Below are positions 45,723 to 59,372 of a DNA stretch of 64,000 nt, one piece after another (within the stretch, counting starts at the first letter, position 1; every line of letters begins with the position of its first letter). The DNA is from Gymnothorax reevesii (lineage: Eukaryota > Chordata > Actinopteri > Anguilliformes > Muraenidae), in the NCBI GenBank assembly GCA_029721435.1, contig CM056583.1, forward strand, positions 49,455,620 through 49,519,619, written 5' to 3'. A program made the position numbers and the translations under genes. Below the pieces are notes generated by a model. That model saw nothing but the letters and a program-made list of their open reading frames with translations. It was not told the origin of the DNA and ran no database searches.

Positions 45723-46858
45723 CGCGGATCAGCCATAACATTATGACCAGTGATAGGAAAATTAATATTGATTATCTTGTTGCAATGGCACCTGTCAGAG
45801 GTTGGATATATTAAGCAGCAAGTGAATATTTTATCCTTGAAGTTGAGGTGTTGAAAGCTGGAAAATATAGGCCAAATTGCGATGACAAGACGACTGGGTC
45901 AGAGCATCTCAAACTGTAGCTTTCGTGAGTTGTTTCCTGTCTACAATGGTCAGTACTTACCAAAAATGGTCCGAGCAAGGAAAATTGTGAACCGGCGACA
46001 GGCTCATGGGTAACCAAGGCTCATTAATGTGCATGGGGACCAGGCCCCTGTGGTTCGATCCAACAGAAGAGTCACCCTAGCTGAAAGTGCTGAAAACATT
46101 CATGTTGGATTTGATAGAAATATATCAGAACACACAGTGCATTGCAGTTTGTTGCATATAGGGCTGCGTAGCCACAGACCTGTCAGGGTGCCCATACTCA
46201 CCCCTGTCCACAGACAAAAGCCCTTACAAAGGAGCATGGAGCAACGGAAGAGGGTAGCCTAGTCTGAATCACGTTTTCTTTAACAGGATGAGGATGGTCA
46301 GGTACATGTGCATGGCTCACCTGGGGGAGACAAGATACCGGGATGCACTATGGGAAGAAGGCAAGCCAGCCGAGGCAGTGTGATGATTTGGGCAATGTCC
46401 TGCAGGGAAATTATGGATCCTACCATTCATATGGATGCTACTTTGACATGTACCATGAACCTAAACATTGTTGTAGACCAAGCACACCCCTTCGTGGAAA
46501 TGCTAATCCCTGATGGCTGTGGCCTCTTTCAGTGGAATAATGCCCTGCCGCACTACAAGAATGGTTCAGGAATGGTATGAGGAACACAACAATGAGTTCG
46601 AGGTGTTGACTTGGCCTCCATATATTCCAGATCTCAATCATATCAAGCATCTGTGAGCTGGACAAGCAATTCCCTTCCATGAAGGCCCCACTGGGCATCT
46701 TACAGGACTTTAATATCTGCAGCTAACATCTGGTGCAGGATACCACAGCACGGCCTCAGAGGTCCAGTGGAGTCCATACCTCAACGAATCTGTTTGGCGG
46801 CAAAAGGGGGACCTACATAATACTAGGTTGGTTGCCATAATATTATGGCTGGTTGGTA
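45723..46858 (+). mobile_element. Tc1-like transposon relic (GATCAGCCATAACATTATG family)
   Basis: The left end GATCAGCCATAACATTATGA and the right end (reverse complement ACCAGCCATAATATTATGGC) are inverted repeats near TA dinucleotides. The interior is a decayed transposase on the plus strand. Confidence 0.75.
45880..46740 (+). pseudogene. Dead Tc1-like transposase with two lost catalytic residues
   Basis: Readable pieces include AVVRSNRRVTLAES-like and GRRQASRGSVMIWAMSCREI segments. The second catalytic motif reads FQWNNALPH, where the family has DNA-(P/C)-H, so Asp is Asn. The third reads IPDLNHIKHL followed by a stop, so the catalytic Glu is Lys. Several frameshifts and stops are present. 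Confidence 0.75.
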
Positions 46859-49689
46859 TATATTTACATTTATGTGACTGATGCCTTCTTGCGGCTGAAG
46901 TAATTATGTCCACAGCAAAGGAGGAAATGAGATGTCCTTTAAGTGAGGAAGCCAGACTGTTAAGAAAAAAATGGAAAATCAATTGCTTTATTTTAACCAT
47001 AGCCTAGCCTTAAAAAAGTAGTAACTTTAACCAAAGCCTAAATGTTTTTATTGCTGCTGTTACTTATAGCAAATTGAGGAACCTCTCCCCCTGTAGAATC
47101 AGAAACACTCGTACAGGTAATATCAATGGAGGAAGCAAACAACCTCTTTGAGTTGCTTTCCAGTTGTATCCTCCTTTTCTCTTTACCTTGCCTCCCTACC
47201 TCTCCTCACATCCTACCTGGAAGTATAAGTTGGAGGACGGGAGGAGAGGAGCAGAGTAGACGAGCAGGATGGTAAGGGGGAAATGGGAAATGCAACAGTT
47301 TTATTTCTTCCACCTTCAACCGTCTTCAATATTCACTGATAATGAGGTGTCCTTGTCACAGCATCCAGAGCTTCAGTAACACAGGCAGCCAATCATATCC
47401 CCAATATCATGTCATGGCAAGTTGCAAAAATGAAGATTCAAATTGGCTTGGGTTTACACAAACAACAGTTTTGAGCAGAGTCATATTTAATTTTATTGGC
47501 ATGTAGGCTTGCTAACTAAATATACAAAGGTAATGCGTAAATAAATAAGCATAGCCTTGAACTGAAATCTGTTCACTGGAATGCTGTCATCAGCCTGCTT
47601 GAGTTTGAATTAATACATGTTAATGAAGTCTCCTCCATTCTGTGAACTGGGAATAAAACTTGAGTGGGAACGGACACAATGATGTCACATAAACATGCAA
47701 AAATACTTTCTGGAAGGATGCACGTATCGTTTCTCCATTTGCACTACGCATTTTGGAAGAAATTTGGATTTGGATTAGTGTCCTTGTTTCCAACAGTTTT
47801 TTCGAAAGTGAGACACGTGTGGTTTCTGGGCCACAGGGGAAGGCGGAAGGAGAAGAACTTGTTGCTCCTGCCACAGGTAGGAGCGCTAAGTTAGGAAATG
47901 CTCCTGTGGGACGTATTGGAAGGTAGGAACAAACAACTGATGTGGTCGTATGGACTAGCTCCAGTCCGTGAAACAATAAGGAAGCGAAGTGAGTTCGACA
48001 GAACGAATTGAAAGGGAAAAAATCTCAGAAACAGAGATAAAAAGAATTAGCACCAGACAGTGCCCAGAAAGAGAAAAAACAGAACGATTCCCTTGCTATC
48101 TAGCACGTTCCTCTTTTGCAGCTAATACCTCAACAACTCTCTCACTAGAGATCTTACCGGCTGAAATGCAAACAAAACGGTGACACTCTTGCAAGGGCAG
48201 GGAGGAGGAACTTGGGCCGCTCCCAATTAATGCCAGCTGGCCCAAGAATCCGATTGTGGGCAAACCGATATCCATCCGGAAGAGAGTACCAAGAAAGCTC
48301 TCAAAGCCACGACCAGCCTCCAAAACCATGACAGAAGTATAACGGTACAACAGGATTGTCTTCTTTTTTCTGTTCTCTAGTGCCACTTTCAAAGTGCACA
48401 GTTTCCTTCTCACTGTCAGTTTTTGTTTCTAAGAGAAACAATTTTAAGTGGCATGAAATTACATTAGAAATTATAATAATTCAAGTTGTTTGTCACATCA
48501 TATCTGATTACTGGCCTTGGTGATTCACCAAAGGTGACTAATCTAACTGAAATGAGGGAACGCAACTCTAATTCGGGAAGAAATTATCTTGTTTTATTGT
48601 TTTTTATTTTTATTTTTTATTTTTTTTATTGCTTTTTCAGTCTTATACCTCAGTGTCAATTTTCTGTCAGGCAGGAAGTGCTCTGTAAATTGAATTTATT
48701 CTAGTCCACAGGACTTCAGTATTACATATGCTTGAGCAATAACACTTGCTCAACAAGCATAACACAATGGCTACCTGGCAACTTTCTCCCAGCCAGAATT
48801 CAAATTCATGTGAATAATTCATTCCTGCTTGCTGTGTTTGGTTATGTGCTAGCTTTGATCAGAGACTGTAGAACAGTGCCTTAGTGCAGTATTATTTCTC
48901 CCACATAATGCATACCTTCCAAGTTTGAAGGACCATAATGCTGGTTAATAACGACAGTGTTTCATTTCATTGAGGGGGGTGGGGTGATTCCGTTTCATTT
49001 TTTTAGCAGGGGGGGTGATATAAAACACATGACTTCCTTATCATTTTATTGACCGGGAGGTGGAATTTGCATTTCTTCTCGTTGATTCTTAACACATTAT
49101 CACGCGTGGGTGGAGAAATAACGCGTAAATCCCGCAATGCACAAATTGGGGGTTTCTTCATTTGCCTGCGGGTCCGCGGGTTTTGCCATTCAAATGCAGC
49201 TCGGACCTGCCAAATGCGGGTTACTTGGGAGCTATGTACTGGTTAAGTGCTTCAATATAATATTACCTGGGTGTTTCTTCCACAGAATGGCTCCTTTTAA
49301 AACCAGAATGGTCCAGAACATATTTTTCACAGTCACACTGTCAGCTAATATCCCGTGCTTTTCACAAATATTGCTTTTGTTCAATATTATGCTTTTCAGA
49401 AGACGTAAGGAAGCAATAGTTTTGATTTATTTTCAAGGAAAATCTGTTGCTAGCTAGCTTGGTAAGTTTTTGCAATTTCTGATCATAGTCAAACTGAATT
49501 CCAAGTGTCGCCTTGGCAATTTTTATGGCTTCGGTGATAATGTGGCCGGGTAGCTCAGTATCACTCTCAAAAGTAACTTACTTAGCTGGCATGCATTACC
49601 TTGCTATACTCATCATGTAGTTTGTTAGCTATCCTCTAAATTGACTGTCAATTTATAAACTGTAGCTAGTTCAGCCACAAACAATGTAC
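46859..49689. other. Intergenic, unassigned
   Basis: Several ORFs of 60-118 codons occur on both strands, none recognised. AT-rich, with a T-rich patch near 48598-48630. Confidence 0.5.
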
Positions 49690-50911
49690 AAGTCACGTCA
49701 ATAGGTTTCTCAAGATCCTTGAGAAATGTGTTGCCCAACAGCTCACTTGCTTCTTGCAAATGAATGAGGTAAATAAAAGGTTTCAGTCTGGCTTTAGAAA
49801 ACATCCTAGCACTGAAACAGCCCTCACTGTAGTAATGAATTATCTACTTCTCTCCATGGACTGTGGCCGCATCTCTGTCCTTGTTCTACTCGATCTAAGT
49901 GCTGTCTTCGACACGATAGACCACCATATTCTTCTTCACAGGCTAGAAAATCTGGTTGGTATTTCTGGACTCGCCCTTTCATGGCTTAAGTCTTATCTTT
50001 CTGATAGATGTCAGTTTGTCAGAGTAAATGGTAATTCCTCTGAGTATTCCAAGGTGAACTTTGGAATACCTCAAGGATCTGTTCTGGGCCATCTGCTGTT
50101 TTCCTTACACATGCTTCCCCTTGGAAGCATCATAAGTAGATATGATGTGAAGTACCACTGTTATGCAGATGACACTGAGCTTTATATATCTTTTAAGCCA
50201 CGTGAAATTGATTCACTAACTAGATTAAAGATGTGTCTTAAAGCTGTTAAAGCATGGATGACACAGAATTTTCTCTCTTTAAATCCACATAAGATTGAAA
50301 TATTGGTAATTGGTCCCAAATCGCTCAGAGACACATTCCTCAAGTTTTCCCTCAACGTCGACAGACTCCCGGTTTCTGCCAAAGCTGTTGTCAAAAACCT
50401 TGGAGTCACCCTTGATTCAGAACTCTCTCTGCACTGTCATATTAATAACATCACAAAAGTGGCTTTCTTCCATCTTAGAAATATATCTTAGCTGAGAAAA
50501 ATGTTGTCTCTTCAGGACGCCGAAAAAATGGTTCATGCATTTGTGTCCTCTCAGCTGGATTACTGCAAGGTTTTACTGTCAGGCTGCACCAGTTCTATCC
50601 TGAATCGCCTTCAATCAGTACAGAATGCTGCTGCTAGGGTTCTGACCAGGACAAAGAAATATGACCACATTAGCCCAGTACTCATTCTTACACTTCTCAT
50701 TCTTTACTCCCCTCTAAGATTACTTCGTTCACAAGGTGCTGGATATTTGAAAATTCCAAATATATCCAGAGTTACATTTGGAGGCAGAGCATTCTCCAAC
50801 AAAGCCCCAATCTTGTGGAACAATCTCCCAACAAACATTCGGGCCTCAGACACAGTCTCTGTGTTCAAGAGTAGGCTAAAAACTTACCTTTTTAGTCAAA
50901 CCTATGATTAG
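49690..50911 (+). pseudogene. LINE reverse transcriptase fragment with one nonsense codon
   Basis: The frame reads ILEKCVAQQLTCFLQ, FQSGFRKHPSTETAL, VLLDLSAVFDTIDH (first catalytic Asp motif), GIPQGSVLG, and YADD at 50162-50173 (catalytic Asp pair). It continues to the post-RT region DYCKVLLSGC and QSVQNAAARVLT and ends FKSRLKTYLFSQTYD before TAG at 50909. One in-frame TAG at 50489-50491 splits it. The upstream and downstream parts are in the same frame, so the visible portion has only one lesion. The endonuclease and the start of the ORF are missing, so it cannot act by itself. Confidence 0.9.
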
Positions 50912-51011
50912 ATCATGATTATTTATGTATAGACATTACTTGGCTCTGATGGGACTGACTAAAACCTAGTTTCATGATGGGTTCACAAGATATTGGAAGC
51001 CTGAGTTAAGT

Positions 51012-51209
51012 AAATCCATGTGGAACCGGTGGCACTGAGCATGCAATAACGGTGCCAGTGGGGCTTGCTACAGCCTTAGTCACCGGGGAGGTCCATATGG
51101 CACTGGTGTAGTGTTACACAAATCCATGTGAAACCGGTGGCACTGAGTATGCATTAACGGTGCCAGTGGGGCTTGCTACAGCCTTAGTCACCAGGGCGGT
51201 CCATATGGT
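51012..51209 (+). repeat. Direct duplication (107-bp period) in the LINE 3' UTR
   Basis: Two units, 51012-51100 and 51119-51209, share AAATCCATGTG, ACCGGTGGCACTGAG and GGTGCCAGTGGGGCTTGCTA almost exactly. Confidence 0.85.
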
Positions 51210-51880
51210 TCTATTGTTTAAAAATTCAAAAGTGATCTAACAGCCTGGAGTAAGTGTTGGGCCTCTGTGCTGCAGGAAGTGGATGGAGGGGTGTTGACTG
51301 TTTTCTGGCCAGTCTGCTTATAACTTCTCACTTGGCACATGACAGAGGACGGTACTTTTACCATCATGCAGTAGTTTCATCCAGTGCCTCACACCCCTTT
51401 CTTCTGTCTCTTTCCGAGGATCTTTCCGTCCACTACCTTGAGTCCTGGACCGTATGAGCCCTGTCCCTCACAATGAGCGCTGGTTGCTGCTGTCCTGCTG
51501 TCCTGATCCGGTCCTGGTCCAGTCCTGCGTCATCCTCGACTTGCCACGTTCTGAAGCTACCGTTGCCACTGTTCAGATGGACTTAAATGGAACTCTTCTG
51601 TCGTTTCATTCTATTTTACTTGTTCTTATTTAGCTAGCCCGCGGAGGATGGGCTCCCCCACTATAGCCGGGTTCCTCCTGAGATTTCTTCCCACTGGGGA
51701 GTTTTTTCTCACCACTGTTTGAGGATTTTTCTCCCTACTGGGAGTTTTTTGCCTCATTTGCTGTAGTGTGGTATAGGCTGGGCACTGCCTTTTTATTTCT
51801 TTAAACTCTCACTGTAACGCGTCTTTGTGACGGTCTCTGTGAAAAGCGCTATACAAAATAAACTGAATTGAATTGAATAG

Positions 51881-54800
51881 AGAAAGAATGGGTGGCCGTT
51901 TTTAATCAAATTCAGTCCGTTTTTTATGGGGTAACAGTAAAAATAATTGCGTTAAAATATCCTTAGAGCAGAGCTCCTCTCAGATATGTGAAGTTTGGGT
52001 TGGCTACTATAAGTGGACTGATAACAATCCAGAGTGGGAATATAACATTTTTCTCAAAACAGCTCAGTCTCATTTAGTAATTTTTCCAATGAAAATATGT
52101 CCCCCAGATCCTAAAAGGGTAAGTCAAGCATGTATTTCTTCAATAAAACAAGCATATATGCATCTTTCCAACAGAAGCAATATTGAGAGTTTGTGAAGTT
52201 TAATGAATTGTGAATTGCTCGTATTGCTTTAAAATCTCCCTGACTCAGTCATCCAGATGACACACTCAAGTGCATACATTGATTTAATCTCATATTTGAA
52301 ATTCTGCTGCTGCTCACAGAGCAGTCTGCTCAGCACACAAAGACAGTTGCTTGAATTTGCAGGGTTTTTATTGACAAAGTGGCTAACAATGTTTGCCCAA
52401 TTAACCAACGTGTCAGAATGGCCTGCCGTCATCTGTGGCCCCAGCTGGTGCCAGGGCTTGCGATGGTGGACTGCTTCCAGCTTACACTCTGTTGATCACA
52501 ACGGTTCACGTGCTAGCAGAGATATTCTCTGGAGGAAAATGGTCAAAAAGATCATAGAATCACAGGCTTAGGAGTATATCTTAGGAATAAATAACTTCAG
52601 TTGAAGTCAAATAATTCCTCTGGCTTACCTTTGGGTACTCAGCCATGTTAACCCATCATATTGGAAAAGTCAAGTGCACTTGCCAATTGCCTTTATTAAG
52701 ATCATTAACCACTAGGCTCATATTTCGTACCTAGTTTGTCAGCCTTTTTTCATGTCTATTATACATATGCTCTGTCTTGGGTATTGATCTCTGAGTGATC
52801 TTGCATATTGTTTATATAGAATACCTACTGAATGGTCAATAGTATATTGGACAAAGGTAATTATTATTTTTTTTTTTTTGATTTCGCTCTAAATCACACA
52901 ATGTTAATTTGTCAGCCAAAAATCACATTTTTTAATTTGTTTCATTGGGGCAGTGACACAGTCATGGATTAAACTTAGCCCTATACTAAATTCAGTTTTG
53001 TTTGTAGAATCTTTAGTAAAGATTTAGTAACTTTGTCCATTGTTAAGCTTAATTCATGTCTGTGAAACCCGCCAGTTTGCCGGTCCACTGAATGGGCGTC
53101 ATCATCCATCATCGCTGTCATAGGTATTGGATAGTAAAGCCCTAGTTCACCTGCTGGCAGGTTGAGTGGGTCATTGCTATTGATCGATAGCGTTGATCCT
53201 GACTAACAGGAAATCAGATGACGTCCATATATGGCAACTAAGTCAATGTACGGAGGAGGTTAGGGTGATGATTGGGTTGACAAAACAGTCCACTTCGGCA
53301 CAGTGACAGCTCCTAATTTTCCGCTTGTCTGATTTTAACATTGTAAACTGTGAGTCAAGACTGTCTTTTAAAAAACACAATCGCTGCAGTCCAACTCTGA
53401 CCTTAACCCTAACCGCAACCATATCCATAGCCTTGACCGTATACCAGACTGTAACCTGTAGAGTAGAAAGAGTTCAGTCTGTACTATCCCGTACCAATGG
53501 TTCTGAAAACAGATGATTTTGGCCTATCAATCGAGTGATAACAGTCACAATGGGTGGTGATTATTAATTTACTCATTATTTTAATAAGCTGAAATGAGTA
53601 TTTCAAAAATTAACAATCATCCTTATAATTTTATTTTTTATAGTGGTGTCTACGTGATAGTATTTGCCATTAGATAAACCTGAGTCCAGCGATGAGAACC
53701 TTGGAAACAACAGCCTTTGTTTCTTGATGCTGTTTGAATATTCCTCACAAACGGAGAGAGCATTTGGTAACTGCACATGTTGAGTCATCCATTAAGAAGC
53801 TGAGGTGCAAATAGCAGATGACAACATCAGATGTGCCACTATCATGTTCCAGCTGTGTGGGTTGCTGGTGGCATATGATGAACATATCCATGATGCATAA
53901 ATACGATGAACCCTTCCGCAAGTGCACTGTATTTTCTGTTTTGCAGTGAACATTTCTCATAAAATTTCTTTAAAAGTCTCTCTGTAACAACATGAATAGT
54001 TGACTCACTGATCCTGCAACCGTTATGAGAGTTTTCAGTATTTTTATGGAATTGGCTCACAGCTTGATATGATTCTCCTTAGCTGTGCCACTGCCATGTA
54101 CCCAAAGACCCAATCTGTATTTGCAAAGACAACAACAACCATTGCAATTTAATCATGTGCCACTGCAACTGTACATAAATGCAAATGGGTCATCTCTGAT
54201 CCATGGCCTTGATATATTCCTAATTCAAGAGTTCCCACCAATTTACTAAAGATTTACAAAATGCAGACATCTTGGGAGAAACAAGACTTTAAAGCAAAAT
54301 TAAAGAAAATGTGACCTGCTTTATATGTAGATTAGAAATATCTGCAGGAATGTCAATGCATTTGGTAATTTTTCTCGACTACTGAATGTGTAATGAATGA
54401 GGTGCGTTGAAGACAGCCAGTTGCAAATGTTCTTTTATAGCTGGAGGGGTAAAGGAAGACAAAGCCAGCTCTAAGTCTTGTGTTGATAAATCCAAGACAA
54501 AAAAAAAATAATAATTTCTTGTCATACATTCTGTTGAGATATAATGAAGTTGCCTTTTGGCCTATTGTGCTTAGTCCGCCAATGTAGATTTCAAAATAAG
54601 CTATTTAAAGATTGCAAAATATATTGTTGTTAATGAGCTCAAATTTTTTTGTCTGGTGATAGCAGGGATTTGAAATATGGTCCTAATGCAAAACCGGCAT
54701 CAGACGTAAAAACTGAAAGTGCTTGTTACATAAGACAATCGGCTACTCAAGCCCCCTGTGCAGTAAGTAAGGTGGCTGATTATGGTTGATGACCTCTTGG

Positions 54801-57800
54801 CCCTCTACTGTGCTCTGCACTTGCCAATGCACTGCTTTCAAAGCTTTGAAACCCAATTAAAACTCAAATCCTTGGGGGATGTGGAGGCTATGAAGGTGCA
54901 CTCTGCACTATCTGCACCCGTAATGCTACGCTACAGCATATATGCAGCGGATTAGTACAGCCTGCCCTGACCTTTATGAGTCAAACCAACATATGAATGT
55001 ACACACTCATACTGCTCAACATCTGCGGAGTATTATGAGTAGGAGTGAAGTTTGGAAGGGAGCGCTATGTTAGTAATATGTGGGGCCTTACATATACAGG
55101 CTCTCATTAGTCTATGCAGTCTCATGTCATCCCCAAGCAATACTTTCATCTTGCTACAAAGAGAATAAGGAATCAACTGTGGGCTTGAAGGACTTGCGCT
55201 GGTCTGCCACTTCAGCTGCTCTTTAAATACAAGAAAGGAAGAGTTCTGTTGCTCTTCCTCTACAGAGAGTGTCCGAGTCCCTTTTGTGGAGTCATTCCAA
55301 AGACAAGATACATCAATGACAAACGCCACTTGGCTGTGTTTGAAATGGTTTGCTGGGACACTCATGAACAACCTCAATCTGCACACTAGCTTTATTCTGC
55401 ACAACAAGGGAGCTTTAGGGACAATATACTGCAGTGATGCAATATGATTGGCTGATTCAAGCACACATCCTATCAAGATTAGCTTCAATGAAAATTTGAA
55501 GTAAAGGTCAAAAAAATAAAATTAAAGTGCAATGCCGTGGTTGAATTCATTGTTTTGTGCTCTAAAATCAACTAACAATAATGCTACTGACAGGAAAAAG
55601 CTATCACTATCAAGAACTTCGAAAGCATATTGATAACACACTGCAGTGGTGCGCCGCAAATCAAATTCAGCTTTGCTCCTCACCACTGGCAGCACAAAAT
55701 GTCCGGCAGCTCAGGTGACCCAGAGGCAAGAAGCTCATTTGGTGACTGAATAGTTGCTACCAAATATTAAGTTTAAGTACTAGACAAATGCAGATATCAA
55801 TAATTCTCCATTGCATGTATGGTGAAAAGCCCAAAATCCAGCGGATTTGTTTTTGAAAAACATTGTCAAAGAGATGTAATATGAGCATATTCACCTCCTG
55901 GCAAACTGGTATGCCTTGACCCATCTTTGCTCTTTAGGAACCAGCCCTTTTTTGATTAATACTAGTCTAACACAATTACTTAACCCTGTTTCACATCATC
56001 TTATTCTTGCAACTTGACATGTCATTCCTCCTCTTAAATTGTCCCTGGAAAAACAAATTTGAAATAATATATTTTCAATTCAACTAAATTCACAAGTTAA
56101 CCCTCTTACTGCCCGCTTGACCCTCTGGAAGAGCACATGTTGAGTCATTGAGTCTAATTGAAAGATGTGTTGAAATGAACTAATGACATTTTTTCTGCAT
56201 AACATACCTCAACTCAGTGTTAGCAATGGCTTAATAAGATCTTCAGTTCATCACATCTTTCCAGTAGAAACAGAGATTCAAAATGAGCTCTCCCAAAAGG
56301 TTGAGATAGTGAAAAGGTTAGAGCATCAAATGCTGTGCTTTTGTGGTGTTCTGGATACAATTGAAGGTTAAAGGACTTTTCAAATCACTGCTTTCTGATT
56401 TGTTTGCATCATCCATTATGTGACTTTTTTGGAATTAAGGTTGTATATTTTATCTGTTTTTCTAATGTGAAGACCATATTCAGGTTGTTGCAATGATGAA
56501 ATGAGTATGTTTATAAAACCTTTAAAAATATTTCTGAGGCTGACCAACAGACTGGAGTCTATTAGGTCTCAATTACATCCGCTAATTTTACAGTAATTCA
56601 ATAAAATATGAATTGTAAACAGGCATAATCAGGGGCAAAAATGAATATTAAATTCTGACTTGAGTGTTGTAGGCCAAATTATGGTGGTGTATATTATCAA
56701 ATAAAATACATCATTTGAAGTGTGGTGGGAATGACATTTGTTCATGATGTTTCTGCAAGAATGATGAAAAAGACATAATTCTCATGTAATGCACACATTT
56801 ATGGACATTGTTGGTAGGCATATTAAACTACCAGAACTGTGGAAGTATGAAAAAAATGTTTTTAAGGCCGTTCATTTTCTTGGAGCATACAGGACCAAAT
56901 GAACCTGTAGTTGAAGAACACTTACAGTCTTATTTTATGTAAAATACCTACATTACAGGAAAATAGTTAATTGCAGGCCAAGCACCAAAAGCACAACCCA
57001 CCTATTGAAATTCTTAGAATTTTTTTTTTTTTTTTTGCACAATACTTTCTGCCATTTGAGTCTATGACAGCCCATAGAATCTTGTCGTGGATTTTGATTA
57101 AATTTGGCAGACTGATAGAGAACAGTCCAAAGTATCCAGGCATCAAATTTGGGGTAAATCCATTAATCTCTGTAGCACTACAAACAAGCCAAATTTTTAG
57201 ATACCTTTTTACTCAGAACTTTTGAACCATTTGTCCCGAGGTTCTGATCTTTTTTGCCCTGAATCCATGAGTCCTCTTGAGTCAAATGCATTAATTTCCA
57301 TCAAATTTGTGCCAGGGGACACTCAAGGAAGGGGGCGTGGAAAAGGAAATTATGGAACTGAGCAGGAGATTTAATATCAAAATAACGGTTATCACAAATG
57401 GAGCTTGTCATAAATTCTGATAGGCACAAAGTCAAGCTTGCTAACTATAGGGAACCGCTTCTCGAGCTTGAGAATCACCTGAGTGCTCATGGATGTCATC
57501 TGATTTGCTGTCACATGATTGCTTGATTGATATGCTAGTTTACTTAAGCTCGCATTCTGAGAAGAGGCTCTGCAGCATGTACGCTTAACATCCCTCCTAC
57601 TCCCCAGCTCCTCCTGTCATTTTTTAGCATTCTGTAATTTTTAGCATTCTTTCATGACTAAACTGTTGTTAAACTGTTTGAGATCATTGTTGCTGTTGGC
57701 TCTGTTCTATGGAAGGGGGGTTAATAGCAGCTCCCTGCCTTCGGTTCCATGCTGGACGGGCAGGGATCTCTCCAACAGAGCCATACCGCCAAACTCAATC

Positions 57801-59024
57801 TATGCTTGTATGCTTTTAATAAATATTCTCTTTGACAAAGTGTCCTATCAGAAATGGACATGAGCTAGGAAATGGGTAACAAAACAAGACAATGGTCTAG
57901 AACTAAGACAATGTGGGAATATATGAACCCAAGGCAGAACAACTATAACAGAAATACATAAACCAGGGGTAGCTATACAGTGGAATACTCAGAACTAACA
58001 AACCCAAACAAAAGACAAGGTAACAAATAAAAAAACCATAGTATCAACTAAACAAAAGTGCAATGTAACAAAGTACTAAACGCAAAAGAAAAAAAGCGCA
58101 AAAATGCAAAGCTCGGCAATTACAATATATATCAAAATATTTCAACCAATGAGACCATGGCTTTGATGAGAAATTAGTTTTAATTTAACCAATCAGACAT
58201 ACGGTTTTATAAGGGCTTGGTGCCATCCACTCCTGGCAGCACAGCTTCCAATTGAAACCTTTCATGAATGTCATGACATTGCTTGTGCTTTCATCAAAAT
58301 TCTTGAAAGAATTGTTGTTGATCATTTAGAAGCAAAACACATAGATAACTGTGTTCCGCAACCCCGAACAAGTGTCATGGAGTTTGCTGTGGCAGAGTTT
58401 CTCAGCAGCCATCCAACAATTGAATCTATAACCATGAAGGGCTGAACTACTGGTCATTTTGCTATACAGGAAATAGAAAACGTCCATCGTGTCCTAGAAA
58501 AATTAATGTTTGAGATCTATTCCCCTCTATCACTACTTCGCATCATTCTCAAGTCCAACAGAATGCACCTATTGTTCAACAAATGAAAGCAGGTGACTCG
58601 ATTACTAATCATGTACCCAATGTCTTAATTACAATGTACTTCCCTTTTCTGAGCTTATCTCAATGAAACTGAACTGAAATAATTTATTTGAAATTCAGTA
58701 AAAACTTCCCATCAGCTTGAGAATTTCAAAGTCCTGAGTATCAAATCCTTGAGAAGGGGAAGGCATGTTAACAAGATGGGCATTGAGGCACTTTGACCCA
58801 AAGTTACATGGAAACAATTGGTATAAATTCCCCACCCACAAGGTATCAGATTTGAAAGAAATGCCGAAATTCATGCCTTTAGTTGATCAAGAGTATTATA
58901 AGCAGACATTTAATATTATGTAGGTCTTCCCAGAAACTGTTCAATATGGTATTTCATCTGACTCGATGATGCAATCAAGCTAGATAATTTACAGTAGATA
59001 ACACGTGGTTGCTTAATGCCAATT
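51881..59024. other. Intergenic, mostly unassigned
   Basis: No gene with exon structure is seen. It includes a possible LINE relic at 55033-55488 (minus) and an unrecognised open stretch near 58236-58445. Short poly-T patches occur at 52867-52880 and 57020-57036. The TAACCCTAACC trace near 53404 is too short to be telomeric. Confidence 0.45.
55033..55488 (-). pseudogene. Possible LINE C-terminal relic (151-codon ORF)
   Basis: The ORF includes HSQVAFVIDVSCLWNDSTKG and then SFLVFKEQLKWQ. The pattern of aromatic, LWN and F-K-LK residues with this spacing recalls the end of CR1/L2-type LINE proteins. The similarity is weak. No known domain is otherwise visible and no neighbouring LINE end is seen. 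Confidence 0.25.
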
Positions 59025-59251
59025 TACAAAACCCAAAACCAGTGAAGTTGGCACGTTATGTAAATCGTAGATAAAAACAGAATACAATGATTTGCAAATC
59101 CTTTTCAACTTATATTCAATTGAATACACTGCAAAGACAAGATGTTTAATGTCCAAACTGAGAAACTTTTTTTTTTTTTTTTTGCAAATAATCATTAACT
59201 TAGAATTTAAAGGCAGCAACACATTGCAAAAAAGTTGGCACAGGGGCCTTT

Positions 59252-59372
59252 TTACCACTGTGTTACATTGCCTTTCCTTTTAACGACACTCAGTAAACGT
59301 TTGGGAACTGAGGAGACCAATTTTTGAAGCTTTTCAGGTGGAACTCTTTCCCATTCTTGCTTGATGTACAGC
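59252..59372 (-). pseudogene. Tc1-like transposase, C-terminal part cut off by insertion
   Basis: Minus-strand reading from the duplicated site gives LYIKQEWERVPPEKLQKLVS, then the conserved basic end KRLLSVVKRKGNVTQW and TAA at 59252. It continues the frame broken at 61982, so one gene has been split in two by the hAT insertion. Confidence 0.88.

Larger units (their letters stand above)
49690..51880 (+). mobile_element. L2/CR1-type non-LTR retrotransposon, 5'-truncated
   Basis: It contains the later half of the reverse transcriptase, a 3' UTR with an internal duplication, and a 3' end GTGAAAAGCGCTATACAAAA leading into tandem TGAAT/GAATTGAATTG, typical of L2-type LINEs in fish. It begins abruptly near 49690 inside the reverse transcriptase, a normal outcome of incomplete reverse transcription. 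Confidence 0.85.

Noticed and set aside
47620..47976. 118-codon minus-strand ORF
   Set aside because: No recognisable domain, no codon or splice evidence; random ORFs of this length are expected in 64 kb.
53400..53420. TAACCCTAACC telomere-like trace
   Set aside because: Fewer than two perfect units; chance or ordinary sequence.
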